Below are positions 16,113 to 25,097 of a stretch of 64,000 bases of DNA, piece by piece; positions within the stretch are counted from its first letter, which is position 1, and every line of letters starts with the position of its first letter. The DNA is from UTCFX2 sp002050125 (GTDB taxonomy: Bacteria > Chloroflexota > Anaerolineae > Anaerolineales > UBA4823), in contig JAOSJQ010000001.1 in assembly GCA_027494035.1 (NCBI GenBank), positions 1,612,001 to 1,676,000 on the forward strand. Reading direction: 5' to 3'. Made by a program: the position numbers and the translations under genes. Below the pieces are notes generated by a model. That model was not told the DNA's origin. It saw only the letters and a list, made by a program, of their open reading frames with translations, and made no database searches.

Positions 16113-17096
16113 GTGAAAAAGCGCGTTTTTTCTGGCATTCAACCGACGGGCAACCTTCATCTTGGGAACTATCTCGGCGCAATCCGGCGCTGGGTAGATG
16201 CACAATCCCAATACGACAACCTCTTTTGCATCGTCGACTTGCACGCGATTACCGTCCCTCAAGATCCACGGGCGCTGCGCGCCAAGAGCCGCGAAGTGGT
16301 GGCGCTGCTCTTTGCGGCTGGAATAGAACCTGACCAGTCTGCGGTGTTTATCCAATCGCACATTGGGGCGCATGCGGAACTGGCTTGGATTCTCAACTGC
16401 TACATCCCGATGGGCTGGATGCAGCGCATGACCCAATTCAAAGAGAAATCGCAGCGGCAGAAGGGGCAGGTCAGCGTTGGTCTTTTTGACTACCCGGCAT
16501 TGATGGCTGCGGACATTCTGCTCTATGAAACCGACCTGGTGCCCGTGGGGGGAGATCAGAAGCAGCACGTGGAGTTGACGCGCGATGTCGCCCAGCACTT
16601 CAATTCAGTGTATGGGGACGTATTCAAATTACCCGAACCTCTCATGGGCGAGGTGGGAGCGCGCATCATGAGCCTGGACAACCCCACTAAGAAAATGAGC
16701 AAGAGCGAGACTGGCAAGGGTCATGCGCTAAACCTGCTGGATACGCCGGACGAAATTCGCGCCAAAATCATGAGCGCCACAACGGACTCGCTGCGCGAAA
16801 TTCGGTTTGACCCGGACCGCCCCGCCGTCACCAACCTCCTGACCATTTATGAACTTTTCAGCGGGCTAAGCCGGACGGCAATAGAGCAGCGGTTTGCTGG
16901 AAAAGGATATGCTGAACTTAAGCAGGAACTGGCAGATGTCGTAATCGAGCACCTGAAACCGCTGCAAGCGCGTTATCGCGTGCTGGCGGACGATCCATCC
17001 CACCTCGATCACCTCTTGACAGAGGGAGCGTCCAGGGTGCAGCCGATTGCGGAAAAAACGGTGACCCGCGTGAAAGTAGCGATAGGACTGGGGTGA
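16113..17096 (+). CDS. trpS: Tryptophanyl-tRNA synthetase
   Basis: 327 residues from GTG. It has the class I HIGH-equivalent GIQPTGNLHLGNYLGA at residues 8-23 and KMSKSE near 194, plus FCIVDLHAIT and the dimer segment YPALMAADILLYETDLVPVG. It charges tRNA-Trp. Length is the bacterial norm. It is convergent with aspA, and a perfect inverted repeat covers its stop codon. Confidence 0.97.
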   Translation: MKKRVFSGIQPTGNLHLGNYLGAIRRWVDAQSQYDNLFCIVDLHAITVPQDPRALRAKSREVVALLFAAGIEPDQSAVFIQSHIGAHAELAWILNCYIPMGWMQRMTQFKEKSQRQKGQVSVGLFDYPALMAADILLYETDLVPVGGDQKQHVELTRDVAQHFNSVYGDVFKLPEPLMGEVGARIMSLDNPTKKMSKSETGKGHALNLLDTPDEIRAKIMSATTDSLREIRFDPDRPAVTNLLTIYELFSGLSRTAIEQRFAGKGYAELKQELADVVIEHLKPLQARYRVLADDPSHLDHLLTEGASRVQPIAEKTVTRVKVAIGLG

Positions 17097-17108
17097 CCAG
17101 TCCTATCG
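17080..17108. terminator. Inverted repeat between convergent trpS and aspA
   Basis: CGATAGGACTGG (17080-17091) and CCAGTCCTATCG (17097-17108) form a perfect 12-bp stem with a 5-nt loop, overlapping the trpS stop. The position between convergent ends suggests a two-way terminator or RNA 3'-end protector, but neither side has a clear T run. Confidence 0.55.
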
Positions 17109-17113
17109 AGCGC

Positions 17114-18535
17114 TTAATCGTTTGAATTCTCCAGCTTGATGTAGCGCGGCCGGATCATGTTCTCCGGAGATAGAATATCATCAAGCTCGGCTTTGGATAG
17201 ATACCCCTTTTCCAGGACGATCTCATAAACCGAACCGCCCGTCGCAAGAGCCTGGTTAGCGATTTCGGTTGATTTCTCGTAGCCGATATAAGGGTTGAGA
17301 ACGGTAACCAATCCGATGCTGTTTTCTACCATGCGCCGGCAGGCTTCACGGTTGGCGGTGATGCCCGTGATGCAGCGCTCAGCCAGGGTGCGGCAAGCCC
17401 GCCCGAGCAAGTCGAGCGAAGTGAATAAGTTGTAAGCAATGACCGGTCCCATCACGTTTAACTCCAATTGACCGGCTTCAGCCGCTAGTGTGACGGTCAA
17501 GTCGTTGCCGATGACCTCAAAAGCCACCTGGTTGACCACCTCGGGAATGATCGGGTTGACCTTGCCCGGCATGATGGATGAGCCGGGCGCCATGGGCGGC
17601 AGGTTGATCTCGTGCAGCCCGGCGCGCGGTCCCGAAGCCAGAAGGCGCAGATCGTTGCAAATTTTGGAGAGCTTGACTGCCACACGCTTGAGCACGCCCG
17701 AGAGCTGGACGTAAGCCCCAAAGTCTTGGGTCGCTTCAACCAGGTCGTGCGATTCGATCAGCGGTACGCCGCTGATTGCTGCCAGCCGGGCAGTTGCCAG
17801 CGAAGCGTAATCGGGATGGGCATTTAGACCGGTGCCGATCGCCGTAGCGCCCAAATTGATTTCATGGATCAACGCCTGCGCCTCGCGCACGCGTACAATA
17901 TCTTCGCCCACCATCACCGCCCACGCCCCAAACTCCTGTCCGAGGGTCATTGGCACCGCGTCCTGAAGCTGGGTACGCCCCAATTTGATCACATCGGCAA
18001 ACTCCGTGCTCTTGGCGCTGAACGCCTGGCGCAGCCCCTCCATCTCATGGATTAAACCGTCCATCATTTGGCTCAGTGTGAGGCGGAGCGCCGTAGGGTA
18101 AACGTCGTTGGTCGACTGCGACATGTTGACGTGGTTGAGCGGGTGCAAGATATCGTAGGCGCCTTTCTCATGCCCCAGCGATTCAAGCGCCAGGTTCGCA
18201 ATCACCTCGTTGGCGTTCATGTTTGTCGAGGTGCCGGCGCCGCCCTGGATCACATCCACCACGAATTCTTCGTGATAACGCCCGGCAACGATCAAATCGC
18301 ACGCCTGCGCAATAGCCTGAGCCAGACGCGGCTCCAGCAAACCCAGCTCCGCGTTAGCCAGCGCCGCAGCTTTCTTGATGTACGCCAGCGATTTGATGAA
18401 CTGAGGGTAGTGCGCAACAGGGATGCCGGTGAAGTTGAAGTTCTCCAATGCCCGTAGTGTCTGGATCCCATAGTAGCGCTCGGCGGGCACTTCGCGTTCG
18501 CCGAGCAGATCATGTTCGAGGCGTGTCTGGGTCAT
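17114..18535 (-). CDS. aspA: Aspartate ammonia-lyase
   Basis: 473 residues of the fumarase/aspartase superfamily. It has the signature GSSIMPGKVNPIIPEVVNQ near residue 316 (catalytic serine in the SS loop), GAGTSTNMNANEV near 98 and NHVNMSQSTNDVYP near 132. MPGKVNP(I/V)IPE and the C-terminal ENMIRP favour aspartase over fumarase. The enzyme converts aspartate to fumarate and ammonia. It is monocistronic; the segment upstream contains the weak repeat copy D. Confidence 0.93.
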   Translation of the reverse strand: MTQTRLEHDLLGEREVPAERYYGIQTLRALENFNFTGIPVAHYPQFIKSLAYIKKAAALANAELGLLEPRLAQAIAQACDLIVAGRYHEEFVVDVIQGGAGTSTNMNANEVIANLALESLGHEKGAYDILHPLNHVNMSQSTNDVYPTALRLTLSQMMDGLIHEMEGLRQAFSAKSTEFADVIKLGRTQLQDAVPMTLGQEFGAWAVMVGEDIVRVREAQALIHEINLGATAIGTGLNAHPDYASLATARLAAISGVPLIESHDLVEATQDFGAYVQLSGVLKRVAVKLSKICNDLRLLASGPRAGLHEINLPPMAPGSSIMPGKVNPIIPEVVNQVAFEVIGNDLTVTLAAEAGQLELNVMGPVIAYNLFTSLDLLGRACRTLAERCITGITANREACRRMVENSIGLVTVLNPYIGYEKSTEIANQALATGGSVYEIVLEKGYLSKAELDDILSPENMIRPRYIKLENSND

Positions 18536-18572
18536 ACATTTCTCCTGTTGTGAAAGATATTGTAATAACTCA

Positions 18573-18615
18573 AAAAATCACCGTACTGCGTAGAGCGAAT
18601 CCGCGGTTCAGCGGC
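18573..18615. promoter_or_regulatory. Possible degenerate copy (D) of the repeated element, upstream of aspA
   Basis: AAAATCACC, CTGCGTAGAGCG, ATCCGCGG and AGCGG align in the same order and near-equal spacing with copy A (4583). Identity is clearly lower than between A and B, and the GGATGACA end is missing. It lies about 40 bp upstream of the aspA start. Confidence 0.25.
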
Positions 18616-18746
18616 GGTTGGCTCTTAGCTGCCAGGTCAGCGTCCGTTGATCACGCATAGGGGGAAAGATGGCTGGCTCAGTTCTATCAGCAAAAGCGGG
18701 GCTTTCCAATCGCGCGAACTCCGCAGCTTTGCCGCTGGAATCGCGT

Positions 18747-19159
18747 TTAGCGATAATCGCCAGACGCTTCCGGTTGATAGACGACTTCCTTGACGCGGAT
18801 CGAGCGTCTTCCGCCTGGGGTTTCCCATTCGAATACATCCCCAACTTTGTAACCGAGCATCGCGGTACCGATTGGAGCCAGAACGGATATTTTCCCTTGA
18901 GAAGGCTCCGCCTCTTCGGGGAACACCAGCGTATAGACCATCTCTTCGTCCGATGCTAGGTCGATCAAACGGGCGGTCGAGTATAACGTGATCACATCCG
19001 GGGGATTTCGTTTGGATCCACAACCCGAGCTTTGTCTAATTCGCCCGTCAGCATGTGCAAATAGGCGCTGCCGCGGTAGTCGGAATATCGGGCTTCCAAG
19101 AGAAGATCCCTCAACTTCTTTGCATCGTTTTTTGTGACATAGATCACAGGTTGGTCCAT
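18747..19159 (-). CDS. GreA/Rnk-like regulator of RNA polymerase or nucleoside diphosphate kinase; one frameshift
   Basis: After repair about 137 residues. The N-terminal helical part starts MDQPVIYVTKNDAKKLRDLL, and the C-terminal part is a GreA/GreB C domain: VFPEEAEPSQGKISVLAPIG, then LLGYKVGD-type MLGYKVGDVFEWETP. The short N-terminal coil and the total length resemble Rnk rather than GreA. The frame breaks at a 5-base G run (19000-19004); one more base joins VDPNEIPP to DVITLYSTARL. Rnk-like proteins bind RNA polymerase near the secondary channel. Confidence 0.8.
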
Positions 19160-19224
19160 CTTTAATCCTTGTAGGTTATCAATACAATACTATCTGCGTG
19201 TTCAGCCAACAAGAGTTCGTACAA

Positions 19225-19264
19225 AAAACACTTCCGTGAAGGTCGGCGCTCACGGAAGTGTTTT
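19225..19264. terminator. Perfect 15-bp hairpin in the sensor-kinase leader region
   Basis: AAAACACTTCCGTGA (19225-19239) pairs perfectly with TCACGGAAGTGTTTT (19250-19264) around a 10-nt loop. It is flanked by A runs on one side and T runs on the other, so it reads as a rho-independent terminator on both strands. No gene ends here: it lies between the divergent Rnk-like and kinase genes. Apart from this, I see no gene in 19160-19539. Confidence 0.55.
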
Positions 19265-19539
19265 GCAGTGCAAAGCTAAAACTACCCTTCACATGAGCAA
19301 GATGCGCCCCTCCGCTTTGGGCGTCATCCAGAATGTATTGGGCTGTTTAAGCGTCTGGTCATGCGTAGTAAGCGATATAATCGAAAAAGGATGCCCACCA
19401 GATTTCATATAGGGTTGTTCGGAACCTCGTCCCAAAAAGCGCTCGAGAAGATCGAGCATACCAACACTAAGGCTGTAAACGGATTATACCAGTTTTCATA
19501 CCTTGTACTTAAATCGCCGCATCGTCAAGAGGAACTGTC

Positions 19540-21697
19540 ATGGAGTATCGGTTTTCTGACGTAGTCTCGATCCCCAACCTTCAACAAATGCTGGTTTCTT
19601 TCTTTTCCGGCTGCGGGATAACGGCTGAAATAGTGGATTCAGGCGGTCAAGTCGTTGCGGCAGCGGGTCAGCATCTTTTCGAGAAATTTCATCTTGGGGA
19701 TCACCGGTCTGCCCAATTACGCTGGCAGAGCGGTGAAGAAGGCAATTTCCCAAATAACGGCGAAGGCGCAAGGCGCTGTGAACTCCTCGACGGGTTTTTC
19801 GTGTACGCCTGTGACATTCGCGTTGAAAACCAGAAAATCGCCACCCTCTATCTCGGTCCGGTTTTTCGCGCCGCGCCGAATGAAGATCGTTTGCGTCTGC
19901 TGGCGCGGGAACACGGAATTGACGAAGCGCCTTTTCTACAGGCAGCCCAAGAGGCGCCAGTCGTATCGGAAGCGCAAGCTGCGGGTTACATTGCACTGCT
20001 CGTTCAACTCGTCCAGCGCCTGGCAGAAAAGGGACTCAGCGAACTGCGATTGACGGCATCGATCGCAGACGCGCAGGCGCGCCAGGAAAAAACCCAACAG
20101 GTTTATCACGAGTTGGAAACCCGCGTCCGCGAGAGGACCGAAGAGTTGGAGCGAGTTAACCTGGCGTTACAAGAGAGCGAGCAGCGCTTCCGGGTTGCGC
20201 TGATCGACACACCGGTGGTCGTATTTCACCAGGATCCAGACCTCCGCTATTCTTGGATCTACAACCCTCAAAATTATGCCCATCAGCCCATTATCGGTAA
20301 AACGGATGCGGATCTGTTTTCCGCGGAAGATGCCCTGCGTCTGGAGGCGTTAAAAAAACGCGTCATGACAACCGGGCTGTTGACCCGTGAGGAGGTAGCG
20401 ATAACGGGGGACGCCGGGACATCGTTTTACGATATGACCCTTGACGCCCTATATGACGCAAATGGCGCCGTCGCAGGGCTGACGTGCGCCGCGACGGATA
20501 TCACCGAGCGCAAGCATATCGAAGAAGAGATGCGCAAACGCTTGGCGGAGAGCGAGGGCATCCAGCGGATCGCCAAAGGCTTGTTACAGAAAATCGGCTT
20601 AGAGGAGGTGTTAGAGATCGTTTGTACCGAAGCGATGAACTTGCTCGGCGCAAAAGGCAGCGCAGTTTTGCTCCTAGACGAGGACGGGTGGCTGAAGCTC
20701 ACCCATCGCGTCGGGTCGCCCGAATATAAATTAGACCACCTACACGTGACAGGGTCTTTTGCCGGTCAGGCAGTCCAGACGGGCAGCCATGTGTGGGTAA
20801 GCCGACAGATAGATGCCCCTGACGACGCTACAGATCAGTGGCGCGGTTATCCCTGGACGCCGGGTCTGCTTTCGATGCTGTCGGTGCCTTTGAAAGTGGA
20901 TCTGCAAACGATCGGGGTGTTGAATATCCTGGATAAACCGGGCGACCTCACCGAGGAAGACGTGCGGATTATCAACCTGTTTGCCGACCAGGCCGCGATC
21001 ATTATTGAGCATGTGCGCTTGCAGCGCCGGGCTGAGCAGTTTGCCGTATTGGAAGAGCGCCAGCGCCTGGCGCGCGAGCTGCATGATTCGGTGACACAGG
21101 CGCTTTACGGTGTGACCTTGTATGCAGATGCAGCCAGCCTGGCGTTCTCAAGGCAGCAATGGGAGGCGCTTGAGCGCAATTTGCAAGAGGCGCGCAACAT
21201 GGCGCGCGAAGCGATGTACGACATGCGCTTATTGGTTTTCGAGCTGCGCCCATTGATGCTGGAAAAGGAAGGGGTTGCCGCAGTCCTGCGCGCCAGACTG
21301 ACTGCAGTTGAAGCGCGGGCTGGGTTGAAAGCTGATCTTCTCGTCGAAGGTGAAAGGCGTTTGCCGATTGGCATCGAAGAGCAAATCTATCGGATTGTCC
21401 AAGAGGGCTTGACTAATGTGATTAAGCACGCCAAAGCCAGCGTGGTTCAAATTCGTCTGGTATTCGACGAGGAAGTTGTCCATCTGGAAATTAAAGATGA
21501 CGGGCTGGGTTTTGATCCAGAGAAGGATACCGACCAGAGTGGCGGGATGGGGCTGCAGGGTATCCAGGAAAGAGTTCAGCAAGTGGGCGGGCGCCTGGAG
21601 ATCGAGAGCGCGGCTGCGAAAGGGACGCGTTTATCCGTGACGATCCCGACCCGCGCGCTGATTTCGAAAAAAATCAACCGGGGATGCAGGGAGGTAG
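19540..21697 (+). CDS. PocR-PAS-GAF sensor histidine kinase (HisKA_3/NarX-DesK type)
   Basis: 718 residues if the 7-base A run at 21667-21673 has one base too many; otherwise the frame continues into the response regulator. Domains: a PocR ligand-sensing domain (about 10-165, cysteines at ARRC and YAC), a coiled coil, PAS (about 220-330), GAF (about 345-500), HisKA_3 with RQRLARELHDSVTQ (phospho-acceptor His515) and an HATPase with VQEGLTNVIKHAKAS and DDGLGFDPEKD. No transmembrane segment, so it is cytoplasmic. With six A's the kinase stops at the TAG at 21695, inside the ribosome site of the next gene. It probably phosphorylates the regulator at 21703. Confidence 0.88.
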
Positions 21698-21702
21698 CCG
21701 AT

Positions 21703-22383
21703 ATGGGAAAAGGAGCGATCAAGCTTTTGGTGGTCGATGATCAAAGCATCGTCCGGAAAGGCATCTGCGCGCTGCTGGAACAGGTCGATGACATCGATGT
21801 GGTGGGAGAAGCCTCGAACGGCATAGAAGCGATTGCCCAGGCTAAAACGCTTCACCCTGATGTGATCTTAATGGACCTGGTGATGCCCAAGATGGATGGC
21901 ATCACCGCGATCCAGCAGATCCTGGCGCATCAGCCACGCATGCGCATCATGGCTCTAACGAGTTTTGTTGCCGAAGACAAAGTCCTCCCAGCCATCAAAG
22001 CCGGCGCGCTGGGTTATCTGCTCAAAGACTCCGAACCCGAAGAGCTCATTATGGCGATTCGCAAGGTGAGCCGCGGGGAACCGTCGTTGCACCCGACTGT
22101 GGCTAAAATGATGCTCGAAGAATTGAGCCAGCCGGTCAAGCAGCCGCTGACGCCCGATCCGTTGACCGAGCGCGAAGTGGATGTGGTGCGTTTGGTGGCG
22201 CAAGGGCTCAGCAACCGCCAGATCGCCGACCAGCTCGTCATTGGAGAAGCCACCGTTCGCACGCATGTGGGCAATATCCTCAATAAGCTGCATCTGGCAA
22301 ATCGCGTCCAAGCCACACTCTATGCGCTGCGCGAGGGGTTGACCTCACTGGACGACCAGAATCGTCCCGACAACCAGGAATAG
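21703..22383 (+). CDS. NarL/LuxR-type response regulator
   Basis: 226 residues from MGKGAIKLLVVDDQ, with its own GGAGG site 8 bp upstream. Receiver domain 1-125 with acidic pair DD12-13, phospho-acceptor Asp58 (VILMDLVMP) and conserved ALTSF and LLKDS. The LuxR HTH is about 155-215: LTEREVDVVRLVAQGLSNRQ, then GEATVRTHVGNILNKL. In the raw sequence it is fused to the kinase; the ribosome site and the homopolymer at the join argue for two genes. It is the partner of the kinase and a candidate binder of the repeated 52-bp elements, which is inference. Confidence 0.9.
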   Translation: MGKGAIKLLVVDDQSIVRKGICALLEQVDDIDVVGEASNGIEAIAQAKTLHPDVILMDLVMPKMDGITAIQQILAHQPRMRIMALTSFVAEDKVLPAIKAGALGYLLKDSEPEELIMAIRKVSRGEPSLHPTVAKMMLEELSQPVKQPLTPDPLTEREVDVVRLVAQGLSNRQIADQLVIGEATVRTHVGNILNKLHLANRVQATLYALREGLTSLDDQNRPDNQE

Positions 22384-22457
22384 CCATGTGAATTTAAGCT
22401 GAGATGATAGCGCGGATCAGAGGGGCGATTGTAAATATCCGCAAAAATACGGATGCG

Positions 22458-22484
22458 AAAATCCACATCCCTCGGATGACGAAT
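22458..22484 (+). promoter_or_regulatory. Partial copy (C) of the repeated element
   Basis: AAAATCCACA followed by CGGATGACGAAT repeats the two ends of copies A and B with the middle missing. Just upstream, ATCCG-N8-CGGAT is a further inverted repeat. It lies about 70 bp before the receiver-only gene. Confidence 0.35.
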
Positions 22485-22550
22485 GCTGCCGGGCGGGGTA
22501 TTCTCTATACTGGAGATAAGAGCTGCACGTATCTGGTGTAAGGGATTGAA

Positions 22551-22940
22551 GTGAACGCGGGCAATACTAAGACCGTATTGATTTGTGATAATGAAGCCAG
22601 GGTGCGCCAGGCGCTCAAAGCCCTGCTGCTCGCCCGCGAAGTTCCTGGAGAGAAGAGCGCGTCGCCGGCAATTCAGGTAGTTGGAGAGGCGTGTCACGGC
22701 TCTGACGCCGTCCGGATGGTGGAGCTTCTCCAGCCGGAGGTGGTTCTCATGGACGCCAGTATGCCGGGGATTAGCGGGATTGAAGCAGCGCGGTTGATCA
22801 AACGCAAGTGGCCGAATGTGAGAATTGTGATGCTCACGATGTATCCTGACACACGCACGGAGGCAGCAGATGCAGGGGTGGACGCTTTCCTGCTCAAAGG
22901 GTGTCTGGCTGAGACGCTGTTCGACGCCATCTTGACCTGA
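22551..22940 (+). CDS. Receiver-only (single-domain) response regulator
   Basis: 129 residues from GTG, all receiver domain: VLICDNEARVRQALKALLL at the start, phospho-acceptor Asp in VVLMDASMPGISG, then VMLTMYPD and the conserved lysine in AFLLKG. No output domain follows, and a stop ends the fold cleanly. Such proteins relay phosphate or titrate a kinase. It follows the PocR kinase/regulator pair by 167 bp and has a partial copy of the repeated element upstream. Confidence 0.85.
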   Translation: MNAGNTKTVLICDNEARVRQALKALLLAREVPGEKSASPAIQVVGEACHGSDAVRMVELLQPEVVLMDASMPGISGIEAARLIKRKWPNVRIVMLTMYPDTRTEAADAGVDAFLLKGCLAETLFDAILT

Positions 22941-23072
22941 ATCCCCGGGCAATGTCCACAAGAAGGAGAGCACGATCACAGGGAAGAGACTGCAGTCGAC
23001 GAAGTAGCTGCCATAAGGCAGTAAGCCCAAATCGGATCAGAAAGATCGAATCACAGAGATAAGGATATGGTC

Positions 23073-24266
23073 ATGAAACATTATAAATATTTGATTGTTG
23101 GCGGCGGGCTGACGGGCGACGCAGCCGTCCGCGGAATTCGCGAACTGGACTCGGAAGGTTCTATTGGCATGTTCAGCCGGGAGCTTGACCCGCCCTATAT
23201 GCGACCTAACCTCTCCAAGGGATTGTGGAAAGGTCGCCCAGTCGAAAAGATCTGGCGCAACACCCAGAATATGAACGTGGAATTGCACCTGGATAGCAAG
23301 ATTGTCGAGCTCGACCCAGCCAGCAAAACCGTCCGTGGTGGACAGGGGAACGCGTACACATACGACAAATTGCTCCTGGCAACCGGGGGGGCGCCGATCC
23401 GGCTGCCTTTTGGGGGCAGCGATATCATTTATTATCGAAGTTTCCAGGATTACCTGCGTTTGCACAAATTGAGTGAAGAAAAAGAACGGTTTCTGGTGAT
23501 CGGCGGCGGCTTCATCGGGTCCGAGATCGCCGCGGCGCTGACGATGGCGGGTAAGAAAGTCGTTATGGTCTTCCTCGAGGATGCTATCGGCGCGAATATT
23601 TTCCCCAGCGATTTATCCCATTTTCTGAACGACTTTTATCGCCAAAAGGGCGTGGAGGTGGCGCCCGGAGACGCCGTCGCCAGCCTTGAAAAAACGGGGG
23701 AAAGCTTCTCAGTGCGCACTCGAGAAGGGCGCTCCTATGAGGTGGACGGCGTGGTGGCTGGAATTGGGATCCGACCGAACATTGAGCTTGCCCAGCAAGC
23801 CGGTTTGCAGCTAGACAATGGGATTGTTGTCGACGACCAGTTGCGAACCTCAGCTCCCGATGTTTATGCTGCCGGCGATGTGGCGAATTTCTTTCATTCC
23901 ACGTTAGGGCGGCGCGTGCGCGTGGAGCATGAAGACAACGCCATCCAGATGGGCAAACTGGCGGGTCGCAATATGGCTGGCGCGACCGATACGTATACCC
24001 ATGTCCCAATGTTTTACTCCGACCTGTTCGAGCTTGGCTTTGAGGCGGTCGGAGAGTTGAGCAGCAAGCTGAAGACGGTGGCGGACTGGCAGGAACCGTT
24101 CAAAGAGGGCGTTGTGTATTACCTGGATGGAAACCGGGTGCGCGGCGTTTTGTTGTGGAATGTTTGGGACACCGTGCCAGCCGCCCGCGCGCTGCTCGCC
24201 GAACCCGGTCCATTTGAACCGGCTGAGCTTAATCGCAGCTTATTGCAAGAAAGGAAAGAGGGATGA
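23073..24266 (+). CDS. FAD-dependent NAD(P)H oxidoreductase (ferredoxin/rubredoxin reductase or AIF-like)
   Basis: About 397 residues from MKHYKYLIVGGGLTGDAAVR (an ATG 6 bp upstream is also possible). It has an FAD-binding GxGxxG-type dinucleotide loop at the start, LLLATGGAPIRLPF, a second Rossmann loop FLVIGGGFIGSEIAAAL near residue 145, and the FAD motif DVYAAGDVANFF near 270. Such enzymes pass electrons from NAD(P)H to ferredoxin, rubredoxin or flavodiiron proteins. The partner here is unknown; ferredoxin (10735) or qNor-linked carriers are possible. It overlaps the cupin gene by 4 bp. Confidence 0.85.
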   Translation: MKHYKYLIVGGGLTGDAAVRGIRELDSEGSIGMFSRELDPPYMRPNLSKGLWKGRPVEKIWRNTQNMNVELHLDSKIVELDPASKTVRGGQGNAYTYDKLLLATGGAPIRLPFGGSDIIYYRSFQDYLRLHKLSEEKERFLVIGGGFIGSEIAAALTMAGKKVVMVFLEDAIGANIFPSDLSHFLNDFYRQKGVEVAPGDAVASLEKTGESFSVRTREGRSYEVDGVVAGIGIRPNIELAQQAGLQLDNGIVVDDQLRTSAPDVYAAGDVANFFHSTLGRRVRVEHEDNAIQMGKLAGRNMAGATDTYTHVPMFYSDLFELGFEAVGELSSKLKTVADWQEPFKEGVVYYLDGNRVRGVLLWNVWDTVPAARALLAEPGPFEPAELNRSLLQERKEG

Positions 24267-24589
24267 AGTTCATAAATCTTTTAGAAGACTGGCAGTTCAA
24301 CCCGAAGGGACCTCACGCCGAACCCTTGCACGTCGACCGGAACGGCAGGGCAATCCTGTTCTGCTTGAATCCGGGGCAGTCGATCCGTGAGCACAACGTG
24401 CCCAGCTCGCCCTTCTACATCGTCATCCTCAGCGGTCGAGGTGTATTCGCGGGCAGCGACGGCGAAGAAAAGACGTTCGGTCCAAATACGCTGTTGGTGT
24501 TCGATCCCGCTGAACAGCATTTCATTCGCGCCCTGGACGAGCTGGTCTTTGTGGGCTTTTTGCATGGCGCGCCTGGCGCGCAGACATAA
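24263..24589 (+). CDS. Cupin-domain protein
   Basis: 108 residues forming one cupin barrel. The first motif is partial (GQSIREHNVPSSPFYIVILSG, one His and few other ligands); the second includes FGPNTLLVFDPAEQHFIRAL with one His. Small cupins bind a metal and act in redox or sensing roles. Its start overlaps the reductase stop (ATGA), so it is co-translated with it. Confidence 0.82.
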   Translation: MKFINLLEDWQFNPKGPHAEPLHVDRNGRAILFCLNPGQSIREHNVPSSPFYIVILSGRGVFAGSDGEEKTFGPNTLLVFDPAEQHFIRALDELVFVGFLHGAPGAQT

Positions 24590-24666
24590 TCATGGATACT
24601 GTGCTGATCTTGCGCAGTTCCCGATAATCACACATCTTCCATATCTTGGATTGTAAGGAGAGAAAA

Positions 24667-25083
24667 ATGGCAGTTCGCGAATCATCCGCATTTTGGAAAG
24701 GCAATTTACCAGAAGGCGCAGGCAGCATGCGCCTGGGTTCTGGAGCATACGAGGGTTCTTACAGCTACGCCTCGCGGTTCGAAGAAGCTCCCGGAACCAA
24801 TCCGGAAGAGCTGATCGGCGCGGCGCACGCAGGGTGTTTCTCGATGTATCTCGCGGCGATCCTGTCCAAAGCCGGTCACGTCCCGACGCGCATCGACACC
24901 ACCGCCAAAGTGCACCTCGGGGAAGGTCCCAAGATTAAATTGATCGAGCTTTCCACCGTGGGTGACGTTCCCGGTATCGATGAGGAGACCTTCAAGCAGT
25001 TCGCCGAACAGGCGAAAACGGGCTGCCCCGTTTCACAAGCCCTATCGGCTGTCGAGATGAGTCTGACAGCCCGCCTCGCTTGA
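24667..25083 (+). CDS. OsmC/Ohr-family peroxidase
   Basis: 138 residues from MAVRESSAFWKGNL (24667), 7 bp after AAGGAGAG. OsmC hallmarks are GTNPEELIGAAHAGCFSMYL (peroxidatic Cys near residue 57) and QAKTGCPVSQALSAVEMSL (resolving Cys near 120). The enzyme reduces organic hydroperoxides, using the cysteine pair and a lipoyl or thiol donor. It precedes the DsbA-like gene by 14 bp. Confidence 0.93.
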   Translation: MAVRESSAFWKGNLPEGAGSMRLGSGAYEGSYSYASRFEEAPGTNPEELIGAAHAGCFSMYLAAILSKAGHVPTRIDTTAKVHLGEGPKIKLIELSTVGDVPGIDEETFKQFAEQAKTGCPVSQALSAVEMSLTARLA

Positions 25084-25097
25084 GATGAGCAAAGATA

